From contig NZ_CAHJWJ010000015.1 of assembly GCF_903642285.1 (NCBI RefSeq), forward strand, positions 1 to 64,000: a stretch of DNA of 64,000 nt, written 5' to 3'. The notes below the pieces were generated by a model that searched no databases, was not told where the DNA came from, and saw only the letters and a list, made by a program, of their open reading frames with translations. This document shows, piece by piece, positions 26,522 through 35,564 of this stretch. Positions within the stretch are counted from its first letter, which is position 1. Each line of letters starts with the position of its first letter. A program made the translations under genes and the position numbers. The DNA is from Sphingomonas bacterium. GTDB lineage: Bacteria > Pseudomonadota > Alphaproteobacteria > Sphingomonadales > Sphingomonadaceae.

Positions 26522-27570
26522 AGATGTTTGATCCCAGGCTTTGATGGTGCATCATTCATCGTCAGCTGGAAGGAAGCGCTATGGGCCAGGTACTCCACCG
26601 GAGCGCCACAACGACCGAGGCAGTCCGTCGAGCGATACAGCATAGTCAAGCGAGCCTGAGGGTGCTGGCCAAGCGTCACGGCATCAACCAGAAGACCGTT
26701 GCCAAGTGGAAGCGGCGCACCTCGACGCCGATCTGCCGACCGGACCGAAGGTGGCCAGATCGACCGTGCTGTCGATTGAGGAGGAGGCGGTTATCGTCGC
26801 CTTTCGACGTCACACGTTTCTGCCGCTGGACGACTGCCTGTACGCGCTGCAGGCCACCATCCCGCATCTGACGCGCTCGTCGCTGCACCGCTGTCTGCAC
26901 CGCCACAGGATATCGCAGCGCCCAACGATCGAGGGCGACGCGCCTACCAGGCGCAAGTTCAAGAGCTACCCGATCGGCTACTTCCACATCGACATCGCCG
27001 AGGTCCGCACCGGGCAGGGCAAGCTCTATCTGCTGGTTGCCATCGACCGCACCTTCCAAGTTCGCGTTCGTCGAGCTGCACGAGAAGGCCACCACCAGGG
27101 TCGCCGCAGACTTCCTCCGGCACCTCATCGCCGCACTGCCCTACAAGGTACACACCGTGCTCACCGACAACGGCATCCACTTCACCGATCCGAAGTACCC
27201 GGGCGCGGCCGTCGAAGAGGTCAAGCCGGCTCTCGCCGCTGGCGAAATCTTCCGCTGCCACTCCTTCGCTCTCGCCTGCGCGCAGAACGACATCGACCAC
27301 CGGCTCACTAAGCCGCGTCACCCCTGGACCAACGGTCAGGTCGACGAATGAACCGCACCATCAAGGAAGCGACCGTCAAACGGTACCACTACGAAACACA
27401 CGACCAGCTCAGGCAGCACCTTGGCGACTTCGTCGCCGCCTACAACTTCGGCCGAGGCTCAAAACACTCAAGGGCCTCACACCCTACGAAGCTATCCGCA
27501 AAACGTGGCTCAAAGACCCGCGCCGCTTTACGTCAGACCCGACCCACCAAATCCCGGGACCAAACATCTA
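26521..27570 (+). mobile_element. IS481-family insertion sequence, degenerate
   Basis: Bounded by 27-bp imperfect inverted repeats (26521-26547 and 27544-27570) that agree at 23 positions; both ends read TAGATGTTTG inwards, followed by TCCC and GG. Inside is one transposase gene of IS481 type with several frame breaks. No target duplication is visible: the left flank is the SDR remnant and the right flank is unrelated, which points to a deletion next to the element after insertion. Confidence 0.85.
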
Positions 27571-27571
27571 G
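26581..27571 (+). pseudogene. IS481 family transposase, multiply frameshifted
   Basis: HTH part: TTEAVRRAIQHSQASLRVLA and GINQKTVAKWKRR. After one frame change near 26730, LPTGPKVARSTVLSIEEEAV, LPLDDCLYALQATIPHLTRS and YFHIDIAEVRTGQGKLYLLV (first catalytic Asp). After another near 27055, FAFVELHEKATTRVAADFLR and HTVLTDNGIHFTD (second Asp). A lost base near 27345 splits QVE/RMNRT at the catalytic Glu and creates a TGA, and a further change near 27460 restores LKTLKGLTPYEAIRKTWLKD to the TAG at 27569-27571. Four frame breaks make it inactive. Confidence 0.85.
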
Positions 27572-27601
27572 GATGCGGGTCGGAGCGTTTGCTCCTCCTT
27601 C

Positions 27602-27695
27602 GTCACCCCGGCCTTGCGCCGGGGTCCATCGTGCCGCGCGACAATCGGCCGGTTGGTGCGCGGCACGATGGATGCCGGGTTGGGCCTGGCATGAC
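27602..27695. repeat. Bidirectional REP-type palindrome
   Basis: Two inverted arms (27602-27640 and 27657-27695), each with a GTCA-CC(A)GG-GGCC hairpin core followed by TCCATCGTGCCGCGC, about 38 bp per arm with a few mismatches. It lies between the IS remnant and the herA terminator and belongs to the dispersed REP family also seen at 47397 and at the casposon target. Confidence 0.7.
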
Positions 27696-27737
27696 GGTAT
27701 AATATGATGCGGACCTGCGGCTCGCTTGCGCGAGCCG

Positions 27738-27784
27738 AGTAAAACCGGCGATCCGCCCCGGCGGATCGCTCTCTCGGTTTTACT
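27738..27784 (-). terminator. Rho-independent terminator after the HerA-type ATPase gene
   Basis: AGTAAAACCG pairs with CGGTTTTACT and encloses a second stem GCGATCCGCC/GGCGGATCGC. It begins within the stop codon of the ATPase gene (TAA at 27782-27780) and ends in a T-run on the minus strand. The A/T tracts on both sides could let it work in both directions. A second small hairpin (CGGCTCG/CGAGCCG) lies beside it. Confidence 0.7.
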
Positions 27785-29426
27785 TCCCCTGCGCCCGCCA
27801 GCGTTGGACGGTGCGGGCGATGATCTGGTCCTCGCCGCCGACATTGCGCCACAGTTGCGAGAACAGGGGATCGCCCGATGCCGGGCGCTTGCCTTCCTCC
27901 AACGCGTCGAAGCTCACGCGGATCGGCACCGCGACGCCTTCGCCGCAGACGATGCATTCGCGATTCCTGAGCGCGGGGATCGCATCGAGAAACCCGCGCG
28001 CGCCCTCGGGCATCGCGGCGCGCACGAAGGCCTGGTCGCGTTCGTTGTTGAGGCGCATCGCGATGATCGTGCCGCATTGCGACAGCACACCTTCCTCCAG
28101 ATCGGACGGGCGCTGCGTGATCAGGCCCAGGCTGACGCCGTATTTGCGGCCTTCCTTGGCGATGCGGCTGAGGATGCGGCCGACCGAGGATGTCTCGCCG
28201 TTACTCGGGATGTAGCGATGCGCTTCCTCGCAGACGAGGAGGATCGGGCGTTCGGGTTCGTTGCGCGACCAGATCGCGAAATCGAACGTCATCCGCGACA
28301 GGACGGCTACCACGACCGACGTGATTTCCGACGGCACGCCTGACACGTCGACGATCGAGATCGGTTTGCCGTCGCCGGGCAGGCGGAAGATGCGCGACAG
28401 GAATGCCGCCATCGTGTCCGCGACCAGCATGCCCGAGAACATGAAGCCGTAACGCGGATCGGCCTTCACCTCGTCGATCTTCGTCTTCAGTCGCAGATAG
28501 GGGGCGGTATCGCCGGCACGGTCCATCTTGCCCATTTCGAGATTGATGAGGCTGGTCAGGTCGCTCAGCAGATAGGGGATCGGCGCGTCGACCGTCAGCT
28601 TGGCGATTTCCTGCCCCAGGCGGCTCTTCGCCTTGGCCATCAGCAGGCATTTGGCGAGGATATCGGAATCGATCTGCCGTTCCTGCCCGGTGGTCGTCAG
28701 GAACACCTCGCAATGTTCCTCGAAATTCATCAGCCAATACGGCATCTGCAGATTGGTGACGTCGTAGATCGCACCGGTGTTGCGGAACGCCGCGGCATAT
28801 TCGCCGTGCGGATCGATCATGACGATATGGCCTTCGGGTGCCAGCTCGCAGATACGGTGGAGGATCAGCGCGGCGCTGGTCGATTTGCCGGTACCGGTCG
28901 AGCCGACCAGCGCAAAATGCTTCCCCAGCATCGCGTCGATATAGAGCGCGGCGCGGACGTCGCGGGTCGGATAGACGTTGCCGATCGCGATATGCGCGCG
29001 GTCGTCCGCGGCGTAGATCTGTTTCAGGTCCGCGGTCGCGACCGGATAGACCTCGCAGCCGGGAAGCGGGTAGCGGGTGACGCCGCGACGGAAATTGTAG
29101 AGCTTGCCCGTCAATCGCTCCTCGTCGCCTTCGCCGAGAAAATCGATTTCGGCGCGGACCCCGTCATTGTCGAGATCGAGCGTCAGGCTTCGCACATTGG
29201 CGACCAGCCACTGGCCGCCGACACGCATCTTGATCTGGCTGCCGAGCGTGCCCGCCGCGGCGATCATCGGATCGCCGTCCTGCGCGAGCGCGGCGACCGC
29301 GGTGCGCTGGAACAGCAATGTGCTCGACGCACCGGTGATCGCGATGACGACCCCGATCGGTGCCATCGCCGCACCGCCCATCGGCAGGGCGTTGGCGAAG
29401 GCTGCTGGCATCGGCATCATGTTCAT
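27780..29426 (-). CDS. herA: HerA-type helicase/translocase ATPase (DUF87)
   Basis: 548 residues. An N-terminal HAS-barrel-like region (residues about 1-120) precedes the ATPase core: the Walker A motif LVGSTGTGKSTSAALIL at about residues 174-190, a Walker B segment RPILLVCEEAHRYIP, and a late Arg/Gln region SLGLITQRPSDLEEGVLSQC typical of HerA/FtsK-like hexameric pumps. Bacterial homologues often act with a NurA-type nuclease or as orphan ATPases; no nuclease gene is adjacent. ATG at 29426 has AAGGATCC upstream. It is a single-gene unit ended by its own terminator. Confidence 0.88.
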   Translation of the reverse strand: MNMMPMPAAFANALPMGGAAMAPIGVVIAITGASSTLLFQRTAVAALAQDGDPMIAAAGTLGSQIKMRVGGQWLVANVRSLTLDLDNDGVRAEIDFLGEGDEERLTGKLYNFRRGVTRYPLPGCEVYPVATADLKQIYAADDRAHIAIGNVYPTRDVRAALYIDAMLGKHFALVGSTGTGKSTSAALILHRICELAPEGHIVMIDPHGEYAAAFRNTGAIYDVTNLQMPYWLMNFEEHCEVFLTTTGQERQIDSDILAKCLLMAKAKSRLGQEIAKLTVDAPIPYLLSDLTSLINLEMGKMDRAGDTAPYLRLKTKIDEVKADPRYGFMFSGMLVADTMAAFLSRIFRLPGDGKPISIVDVSGVPSEITSVVVAVLSRMTFDFAIWSRNEPERPILLVCEEAHRYIPSNGETSSVGRILSRIAKEGRKYGVSLGLITQRPSDLEEGVLSQCGTIIAMRLNNERDQAFVRAAMPEGARGFLDAIPALRNRECIVCGEGVAVPIRVSFDALEEGKRPASGDPLFSQLWRNVGGEDQIIARTVQRWRAQGK

Positions 29427-29531
29427 CGGATCGGATCCTTGCGGGTCATGTTGCCGGTCATGGCCGCGAACCGGTAAATTTAGCGTTCAGAGCATGTTGC
29501 GGACGCGCCGTCGGCGTGTTCGAACGGACGT

Positions 29532-30293
29532 TCAGACCCGCCGCGCGATCCATCCCGCGCCCCAGCCGAGCAGTACCGACAACGCCACCGCGGTCAGGCC
29601 ATAGCGGATCGCCGACCGGTCCGCGGCGCGTGCGACGAATCGTTCGAACCCCGATTTGCGGATATCGATATCGCGCACCGCCGCGGTCAGCACGCGGCCG
29701 TCGCGGATCAGGAACGTTTCCGCGGTGAATCGTCCGACCGGCACGCGCGCAGGAATCGTCAGCCGCGCACGGTACAGCACCCCATCGGTCACGGCGACCG
29801 CATGCGGGTCCTCGAAATACAGCCCCGACCGCCGTTTCAGATCGACCAGCCCGCGCGCGAATCGGTCCTGCACCGCGGTCGCGGCGTTGGAGGCGGGGGA
29901 CAATTGCAGGCTGTCGAGCCCCAATTCATAGATCGCACGCGTCCGATCGTCGACCAGCTGCCCGATCGGCCGCGACGATGCGATCGCGTAGAAACTGGGC
30001 GCGGACCGGTAGCGCAACCGATCGGCATTGACCCAGATGCCGGCGACCTTTTCCTTTTCGCGGATCAGGATCGATTGCGTCGGCCCTTTTACGACGACCA
30101 CGATATCCGCAGGCGATTCGCCTTGCGGCAGATGGCCGCCGGGGTAGAGGATCGCGCCGAACAGCAGCATGTCCGCACCGTGGAAGCTGTAGGCGATCTC
30201 GATATCGCGCTGCGACACGTCGGGGACGAGGACCGGCTTTTCCGCCGCCATCAGTAGCGGCGCGATCAGCAGCAGGACATGCCCGCTCCTCAC
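29532..30293 (-). CDS. TIGR02186 family membrane protein
   Basis: 253 residues. An N-terminal signal or anchor (GHVLLLIAPLLMAA) is followed by PVLVPDVSQRDIEIAYSFHG, LLFGAILYPGG and DIVVVVKGPTQSILIREKEK, which are characteristic of TIGR02186, and a C-terminal membrane helix (LTAVALSVLLGWGAGWIARR). GTG at 30293 overlaps the TauE stop by four bases (GTGA). The family almost always accompanies a TauE/SafE permease, so a role in transport of a sulfur-containing or similar anion is likely but unproven. Confidence 0.85.
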   Translation of the reverse strand: MRSGHVLLLIAPLLMAAEKPVLVPDVSQRDIEIAYSFHGADMLLFGAILYPGGHLPQGESPADIVVVVKGPTQSILIREKEKVAGIWVNADRLRYRSAPSFYAIASSRPIGQLVDDRTRAIYELGLDSLQLSPASNAATAVQDRFARGLVDLKRRSGLYFEDPHAVAVTDGVLYRARLTIPARVPVGRFTAETFLIRDGRVLTAAVRDIDIRKSGFERFVARAADRSAIRYGLTAVALSVLLGWGAGWIARRV

Positions 30294-31204
30294 GACAATT
30301 CGATCGTGAACAGTTCGTCGGGTCGCCACACCAGCCCCAGAAAGATACGCAGACCAACCAGCAGCACGATGACCGCGAGCGCGAGGCGCAGATATTCGGG
30401 ACGCGCTTTGGACGCAAAGCGCGTCCCGACCTGTGCGCCGATCACCGACCCGAGCAGCAGCAGCGCGGCAAGGACGATATCGACCGCCTTGGTCGTCGTC
30501 GCGTGCACCATCGTCGCGACCGCGGTGACGAACAACGTCTGGAACAGCGACGTGCCGACGACGACCGACGTCGCGACGCCGAGCAGATAGATCATCGCGG
30601 GCACCAGGATGAATCCGCCCCCGACGCCGAGCAGGATCGTGAGGATCCCGGTCACGAATCCCAGGATCAGCGGCGCGAGCGGCGAGATATACAGCCCGGA
30701 TTTGTAGAAGCGCGTCCGTAGCGGAAGCGCGGCGACGATCGGATGGTGGCGGCGCTTGCGCGGGCGTGGCGGCTTGCCGCCGCGGCGGACGCCGATCGCG
30801 CGGACCGATTCGGTCGCCATCAGCATGCCGATGAACCCAAGCATCAGGACATAGATGACGCCGATCACGGTATCGATCTGCCCGAGCGCCTGAAGCAGCC
30901 GAAACAGCCATGCGCCGAACAGCGACCCGACGACGCCGCCGGCGACCAGCATCCCGCCCATCTTCACATCGACCCCGCTTCGTCGGAAATGCGCGAGCAC
31001 GCCCGACACGCTGGCCCCCGTCACCTGGCTGGCGGACGATGCCGCCGCGACTGTCGGCGGAATGCCGTAGACGATGAGGATCGGCGTGGTCAGGAACCCG
31101 CCGCCGATCCCGAACATGCCCGACAACAGCCCGACCGCGCCGCCGAGCGCGACGATGAAGATCGCGTTGACCGACAGATTGGCGATTGGAAGATACACGT
31201 TCAC
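30290..31204 (-). CDS. TauE/SafE family sulfite/sulfonate-type exporter
   Basis: A 304-residue polytopic membrane protein. It has two homologous halves, each with a Gly-rich family motif (GLLSGMFGIGGGFLTTPILI and ILTILLGVGGGFILVPAMIY) and a basic cytoplasmic loop between them (RRGGKPPRPRKRRHH). The family moves sulfite, sulfoacetate or related anions. It is coupled to the TIGR02186 gene directly downstream. Confidence 0.92.
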   Translation of the reverse strand: MNVYLPIANLSVNAIFIVALGGAVGLLSGMFGIGGGFLTTPILIVYGIPPTVAAASSASQVTGASVSGVLAHFRRSGVDVKMGGMLVAGGVVGSLFGAWLFRLLQALGQIDTVIGVIYVLMLGFIGMLMATESVRAIGVRRGGKPPRPRKRRHHPIVAALPLRTRFYKSGLYISPLAPLILGFVTGILTILLGVGGGFILVPAMIYLLGVATSVVVGTSLFQTLFVTAVATMVHATTTKAVDIVLAALLLLGSVIGAQVGTRFASKARPEYLRLALAVIVLLVGLRIFLGLVWRPDELFTIELS

Positions 31205-31237
31205 GGGTGCGATGTTAGCCGCTGAGCGGGGGCGCGG

Positions 31238-32218
31238 CTAGAAGTCGCTGCCGATCGTGAAGGCCGGGCCGGAACCGGGACGCGCATCGCCGGCGATACG
31301 CTCCCGCCAATCCGCCGACAGCCGGATCGTGCGGCGGCCGACCGGGACCACCGCGCCGATCGTCGGCCCGAGATCGAATCGTGCCGCGCCCTTTTGCGCG
31401 CTGCCCCAGACGCCCGCGCCGATATCGATCCGCACCGGCCCTCGATCGACCAGCGGGTGCGTCGCGCGCGCGGCGGCATCGACGAATCCCTCGACTCCGC
31501 CGCGCGCGATCGCACCGGCCTGGCCATAGGCCTCGACCCGGACGCCGGGGGCGACGAGGCCTGGCCCATAGCCGCCGATGATGCCGATCGTCGGTCCGCC
31601 CTTGCCGCCGTCGAGGACGAACCGCTGTTCCGCGATCAGATGGAACGGCAGCCGCGTCGGTTTCCAGTCGAGCCCGATCGCCGCCTCCTTGCCGCGTCCC
31701 GAAAGCGGCGTCGCCAGGCGGGCTGCGATCGCGACCCGGCGCGCGGCGTCGAGCGCATAGGTCAGCCGCACGCCCGCCTGCGACGCCCCGAGCTGCCCGC
31801 CCGACAGCGTTCCGCTCGGGCCGCCGCGCGCGAGCATCCAGGCGCTTCCCGCCAGGCGACCTGGTCCCGCGACCGGCCCGGGGCGGAGCGGCGGCCCGAT
31901 CACGCCCGGCGTGCGGGCAGGCACCGATTGCGGGCCGGATTGAACCGCCGCGATATCTGCCGCGGCACTGTGGGTCGTGGGCAGCGAAACGGGCGCGGCT
32001 ATCGGTGCGATCGGCGTGTGCTCGACCGGCGTCGCTGGATCTACGGTAGGTTTCGGCAAGGGCATCGATATCGTCGACGCAAGCACCGGCGGAAGGACCG
32101 CACGCGCCAGCGCCCGAAGCGGCAGTGTCTCCGCGGCTGGCCACAAGGCGGCAACGCGGAACAGGGTCCATCCACCGGCGGCGCTCCCCAGGAACCGCAG
32201 CGGTCGGCCGTCCTTCAC
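31238..32218 (-). CDS. Hypothetical protein co-translated with a glycosyltransferase (outer-membrane barrel-like C-terminus)
   Basis: 326 residues from GTG at 32218, which overlaps the glycosyltransferase stop (GTGA). An N-terminal hydrophobic stretch (GGWTLFRVAALWPAAETL) is followed by a Pro/Ala/Thr-rich linker (about residues 50-110). The C-terminal region consists of alternating strands (IGLDWKPTRLPFHLIAEQRF, VRIDIGAGVWGSAQKGAARF) and ends SGPAFTIGSDF with a terminal Phe, as in outer-membrane barrels. I do not recognise the family. Context suggests a surface-polysaccharide or phage-receptor type system (NfrA/NfrB-like), which is inference only. Confidence 0.65.
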   Translation of the reverse strand: MKDGRPLRFLGSAAGGWTLFRVAALWPAAETLPLRALARAVLPPVLASTISMPLPKPTVDPATPVEHTPIAPIAAPVSLPTTHSAAADIAAVQSGPQSVPARTPGVIGPPLRPGPVAGPGRLAGSAWMLARGGPSGTLSGGQLGASQAGVRLTYALDAARRVAIAARLATPLSGRGKEAAIGLDWKPTRLPFHLIAEQRFVLDGGKGGPTIGIIGGYGPGLVAPGVRVEAYGQAGAIARGGVEGFVDAAARATHPLVDRGPVRIDIGAGVWGSAQKGAARFDLGPTIGAVVPVGRRTIRLSADWRERIAGDARPGSGPAFTIGSDF

Positions 32219-33591
32219 TGGGTGCGCAGGTCGTGGGCGTCGGGAAAGGCGTGACGCGTCTTGTCCCAAACCATCGGCGCGCCGCGTAGCATCGCGACAT
32301 ACCGGGTCAGCGCACGCCGGGCGGCGAGCAACGCGACATAATTGCCGACGACGAAGCGCGGCACCGACCACCAGGCCTCCCGCCATCCATAAGCCCGCCC
32401 GGTAAACGCCATCCGCATCGCCAGCCGCCACCCGAGCAGCATGAGATTGACCTCGACCAGCCAGTCGGGCCCGCCCGGCATCGGCCATCGGACCGCCCAT
32501 CCCCAGTGGATCGCACCGACAATTCCCCAGCCGAGGAGCGCGGCATAGGCGAAGCCGAGGACGATGACCGCCAGCGGCGCACGCCGGTCGCGCATCCGCA
32601 TCCAGTGATCGCCGATCCGGTGCCACCGCGCCCAGCCGGTGCGATCCCACCCCGCCAGCGCGATGCCGGTCATCCAGCGCGCCTTTTGCCGAACCGCGGC
32701 GTCGATCCGGTCGGGAAAGAAGGCGCGTACCGCGACCAGCATGTCGTCGGCATCGCGGACCCGGGCAAAGGCTGCGCGACCGCCAAGCTCGGCGATGCGA
32801 AGGCCCAGTTCATAATCTTCGGTCAGGCTGCTCGCATCGAACGGGTCGCCGCCGCGCATCCGTGCGATCGTCGCCAGCATCGGCACCGCTATCGCGCAGC
32901 CGGTCCCTGCCAGCGGCATACCCGCGCCGAGCGACCGCCGGACGATGACACCCTTGCCGTGATTTTCCGCGAACTCGTCCGCATAATGGCCCGACACCAA
33001 TCGCGAGGACCGTTTGATCAGCGGCACGACCGGCAGTTGCACGACGCGGTGATCGACGATGAACGTCTCGAACACGCGCAGCTCGTCCCGGTGGACGACA
33101 TCCTCCGCATCGTGAAGCACGACCGCGGTCGTCGCGGTTTCCGTCCGCGCATCGGCACGCTGTAGCGCGCGCCAGAGCGTGTTGAGACAATCCGCCTTTG
33201 TCGTCGGGCCGTTCTTCTCACCGATCACCAGAATGATCCGCGGGTCGGCCTCGGCGACGCGCGCGGCGGCATCGATAGAACCGCGATCGTTCGGGTAGAG
33301 TCCGACGAATATGCGGAAGTCCGGGTGATCCAGCGTCGTGCTGGCGGTAGCGAGCATCTGTCCGATCACCGCCGCCTCGTCCCACGCAGCGACGAATACC
33401 GCGAATCGCGACCGCACCGCCGGTGCCGGCAGGTTCGTCAATGCGGTGTCCGCGCCCTGCCCGAACCAGCGATGGCGAAGGAACAGCAGATCGACCAGTA
33501 GATCGTCGATGCCGCCGATCAGCAGCCCTGCCGCCGCGAACAGCGTGATTTCACGCAACACCGCGTCGATCGCGCGAATCGCCTCGTCCAT
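32215..33591 (-). CDS. Membrane glycosyltransferase, NfrB-like
   Basis: 458 residues from the ATG at 33591. A membrane helix (ITLFAAAGLLIGGIDDLLVD) precedes a GT-2-type domain: VFVAAWDEAAVIGQML, VVLHDAEDVVHRDELRVFET holding the DxD-like site, LTEDYELGLRIAELGG with the ED general base, and VRQKARWMTGIALAGW (Q/RxxRW). Three C-terminal membrane segments follow. The organisation matches bactoprenol-independent synthase-like glycosyltransferases such as NfrB, which with an outer-membrane partner export a sugar polymer. Confidence 0.85.
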   Translation of the reverse strand: MDEAIRAIDAVLREITLFAAAGLLIGGIDDLLVDLLFLRHRWFGQGADTALTNLPAPAVRSRFAVFVAAWDEAAVIGQMLATASTTLDHPDFRIFVGLYPNDRGSIDAAARVAEADPRIILVIGEKNGPTTKADCLNTLWRALQRADARTETATTAVVLHDAEDVVHRDELRVFETFIVDHRVVQLPVVPLIKRSSRLVSGHYADEFAENHGKGVIVRRSLGAGMPLAGTGCAIAVPMLATIARMRGGDPFDASSLTEDYELGLRIAELGGRAAFARVRDADDMLVAVRAFFPDRIDAAVRQKARWMTGIALAGWDRTGWARWHRIGDHWMRMRDRRAPLAVIVLGFAYAALLGWGIVGAIHWGWAVRWPMPGGPDWLVEVNLMLLGWRLAMRMAFTGRAYGWREAWWSVPRFVVGNYVALLAARRALTRYVAMLRGAPMVWDKTRHAFPDAHDLRTQ

Positions 33592-33713
33592 TGGTGCCCC
33601 CGCCCCGTGCCGACGCGACGATAGGGCCCGGCATTCGAGGAACAATCGGCCGCGTTCAACAACATGATCGGTTATCGATGTAAACGAACGCAGGATCGTG
33701 CGTTATTCGTACC

Positions 33714-33742
33714 GGACCCCGGCATGGCCTTTCCCGGGGTCC
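33714..33742. repeat. Single REP-like hairpin
   Basis: GGACCCCGG and CCGGGGTCC form a stem around a short loop in the gap between the glycosyltransferase and BamE genes. The core resembles one arm of the larger REP pairs in this window. The rest of the 241-bp gap shows no gene. Confidence 0.45.
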
Positions 33743-33832
33743 GTGCCGGACGGCGCGCACCGATGCGCAACACGCGGCGCGACCCGGTCTTTATGGGCTC
33801 GATCGCCAGGCCTCAGACCCCCGGCATGCGGA

Positions 33833-34372
33833 TCAGGGGGCGTTGCGACCCCTGCCGCCGCCATTGGGCGAACCGCCGCCATCGCTTGACCCGGGGCCGC
33901 CACCCGCACCGACGGTGCCGATATTGCCGAACAGATCCTGGAAGAAACCCCGCTTTCGGCCAAGCGTCGGCGTCGTCTTGCCATACATATGCACCGAAGC
34001 GACTTGGTCGAGCCCGCTGCGCCGGATCGTGGTGACGTTGCCTGCCGGATCGAAACTGATGTCGAGCGCGATCTGGGTGATCGCGTGCGGATTGCGGAAC
34101 CCGTAATTCTTGCTGTCGCGAGCCAGATAATACCAGTCGCCCTTGTCGAACTGCGCCGAGAAGGTCGGTTTGCCGAGCGTCTGGAGTACCGACTGGCGGT
34201 TGTCGACGCCGGGCTGCACCGAATTCACCAGATCGGTATCGACGATATAGCCCTGATGGGACTTAATCTGCGTGCAGCCCGCAGCACCCAGCGCAGCGAC
34301 CGCGATCAGCCCCAGCCGGGCGATACGCCCCGATCCGGCATAGTGGCCCGGCCATATGAAACGGGATGTCAT
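33833..34372 (-). CDS. bamE: Outer-membrane protein assembly factor BamE (SmpA/OmlA) lipoprotein
   Basis: 179 residues. The signal peptide ends with the lipobox LGAAGC (Cys at about residue 32). The BamE core follows: VNSVQPGVDNRQSVLQTLGK, PTFSAQFDKGDWYYLARDSK, then an ALDISFDPAGNVTTI strand. The tail is Gly/Ser/Pro-rich and longer than in enterobacteria, as in other sphingomonads. ATG at 34372 has GGAGAATATC upstream. It acts in the BAM complex on the periplasmic side of the outer membrane. It is divergent from the cytochrome bc1 chaperone gene. Confidence 0.88.
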   Translation of the reverse strand: MTSRFIWPGHYAGSGRIARLGLIAVAALGAAGCTQIKSHQGYIVDTDLVNSVQPGVDNRQSVLQTLGKPTFSAQFDKGDWYYLARDSKNYGFRNPHAITQIALDISFDPAGNVTTIRRSGLDQVASVHMYGKTTPTLGRKRGFFQDLFGNIGTVGAGGGPGSSDGGGSPNGGGRGRNAP

Positions 34373-34499
34373 GATATTCTCCGAGGCGGCACGCGAGGAC
34401 ACGGTCGCGCGATTGCATCCGCGGCCGATCGCCTCGATATGCGGAGAAGCGCGGACAGACAAGCCGCGCCCGTCACATCACGAGCGGAAGCGACACGCA

Positions 34500-35033
34500 T
34501 TGGGCTGGATCGAAACGTTGAGGACGCGATTTGGAATCGGGCGATCCGGCACGACCCGCGCCGCGACCCTGCCGCTGTACCAGGCGATCGTCGCGCGCGC
34601 GCGCGAGATGCATTGGTACGAGGCGGGGGCGGTGCCCGATACCGTCGACGGCCGGTTCGACATGGTCGCGGGTATCCTGACGCTCGTCCTGCTGCGGCTG
34701 GAAACCGCGCCGGAGGGACCCGAGCCATCCGCCCGGCTGACCGAACGCTTCGTCGACGACATGGACGGGCAACTGCGCGAGATCGGGATCGGCGACATCA
34801 TCGTCGGCAAGCATATCGGCCGGATGATGTCGATGCTCGGCGGCCGCCTCGGTGCGTACCGCGCCGGGCTCGCGCCCGGCGGCGATCTGGAAGGCGCGCT
34901 GGTCCGCAACGTCTATCGTGGCGAAGCGCCGTCGCCGGCCGCATTGGCGCATGTCGCAAGCCGTCTGCGCCAATTCCACGCCGCGCTCGCCGCGACGCCC
35001 GTCGCCGCGATCCTGGCGGGGATGCTGCCATGA
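34500..35033 (+). CDS. Ubiquinol-cytochrome c chaperone (CBP3/UQCC1 family)
   Basis: 177 residues from TTG at 34500 (no ATG fits the conserved start GWIETLRTRFG). The core has LYQAIVARAREMHWYEAGAV, DGRFDMVAGILTLVLLRLE, LTERFVDDMDGQLREIGIGD and GGRLGAYRAGL, all typical of Ubiq_cyt_C_chap proteins that assist assembly of the cytochrome bc1 complex. Its TGA overlaps the ATG of the DUF177 gene, an arrangement conserved in alphaproteobacteria. Confidence 0.87.
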   Translation: MGWIETLRTRFGIGRSGTTRAATLPLYQAIVARAREMHWYEAGAVPDTVDGRFDMVAGILTLVLLRLETAPEGPEPSARLTERFVDDMDGQLREIGIGDIIVGKHIGRMMSMLGGRLGAYRAGLAPGGDLEGALVRNVYRGEAPSPAALAHVASRLRQFHAALAATPVAAILAGMLP

Positions 35034-35548
35034 CCCCGGAATTCCATCGGCCGGTCCGGATCGACACGATCGGCGAGCGCGATCGTGCGGTCGAGATCGA
35101 GGCGAACGAAGGCGAACGCGCCGCCCTCGCACGCCGGTTCGGGCTCGTCGCGGTCGATCGGCTGAGCGGGACGTTCGGTGTGCGGCGCGAAGGCGACGGC
35201 ATCCTCGCATCGGGCAGCGTCGGCGCATCGGTGGTACAGGCCTGTTCGGTGACCGGCGATCCGATCGCCGTGACCGTCATTGAGACCGTCGCACTTCGCT
35301 TTGCCGACGAAATGACGAGCGAGGGCGACGAGGTCGAACTGTCGGTCGATGCGCTCGACATCCTGCCGATCGAGGACGGTGCCGTCGATCTGGGCGAGGC
35401 GGCGGCGGAGACGATGGCGCTGGCGCTCGACCCTTTTCCGCGCAGTCCGGGGGCCGCCGCCGTGCTGAAGGCGGCGGGCGTGGTGAGCGAGGACGAAGCG
35501 ACGCACGGACCGTTCGCGGATCTGAAGGCGAAGCTGGGCCAAGCCTGA
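35030..35548 (+). CDS. DUF177 / YceD family protein
   Basis: 172 residues. The Cys-containing segment SVGASVVQACSVTGDPIAV and the acidic LDILPIEDGAVDLGEAAAET, LALDPFPRSPGA are the family signature. YceD proteins are linked to 23S rRNA accumulation and ribosome biogenesis; here the usual rpmF neighbour is absent and the gene is translationally coupled (ATGA) to the cytochrome bc1 chaperone. Confidence 0.87.
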   Translation: MTPEFHRPVRIDTIGERDRAVEIEANEGERAALARRFGLVAVDRLSGTFGVRREGDGILASGSVGASVVQACSVTGDPIAVTVIETVALRFADEMTSEGDEVELSVDALDILPIEDGAVDLGEAAAETMALALDPFPRSPGAAAVLKAAGVVSEDEATHGPFADLKAKLGQA

Positions 35549-35564
35549 GCGCGCGTCATCGCGG

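Noticed and set aside
26581..26871. Independent small HTH gene
   Set aside because: The sequence is the first part of the IS481 transposase and continues in the next frame; the following part is out-of-frame noise.
27571..27740. tRNA or ncRNA gene in the GC-rich hairpins after the IS element
   Set aside because: The hairpins are explained by a REP pair and the herA terminator; no cloverleaf or conserved tRNA positions are seen.
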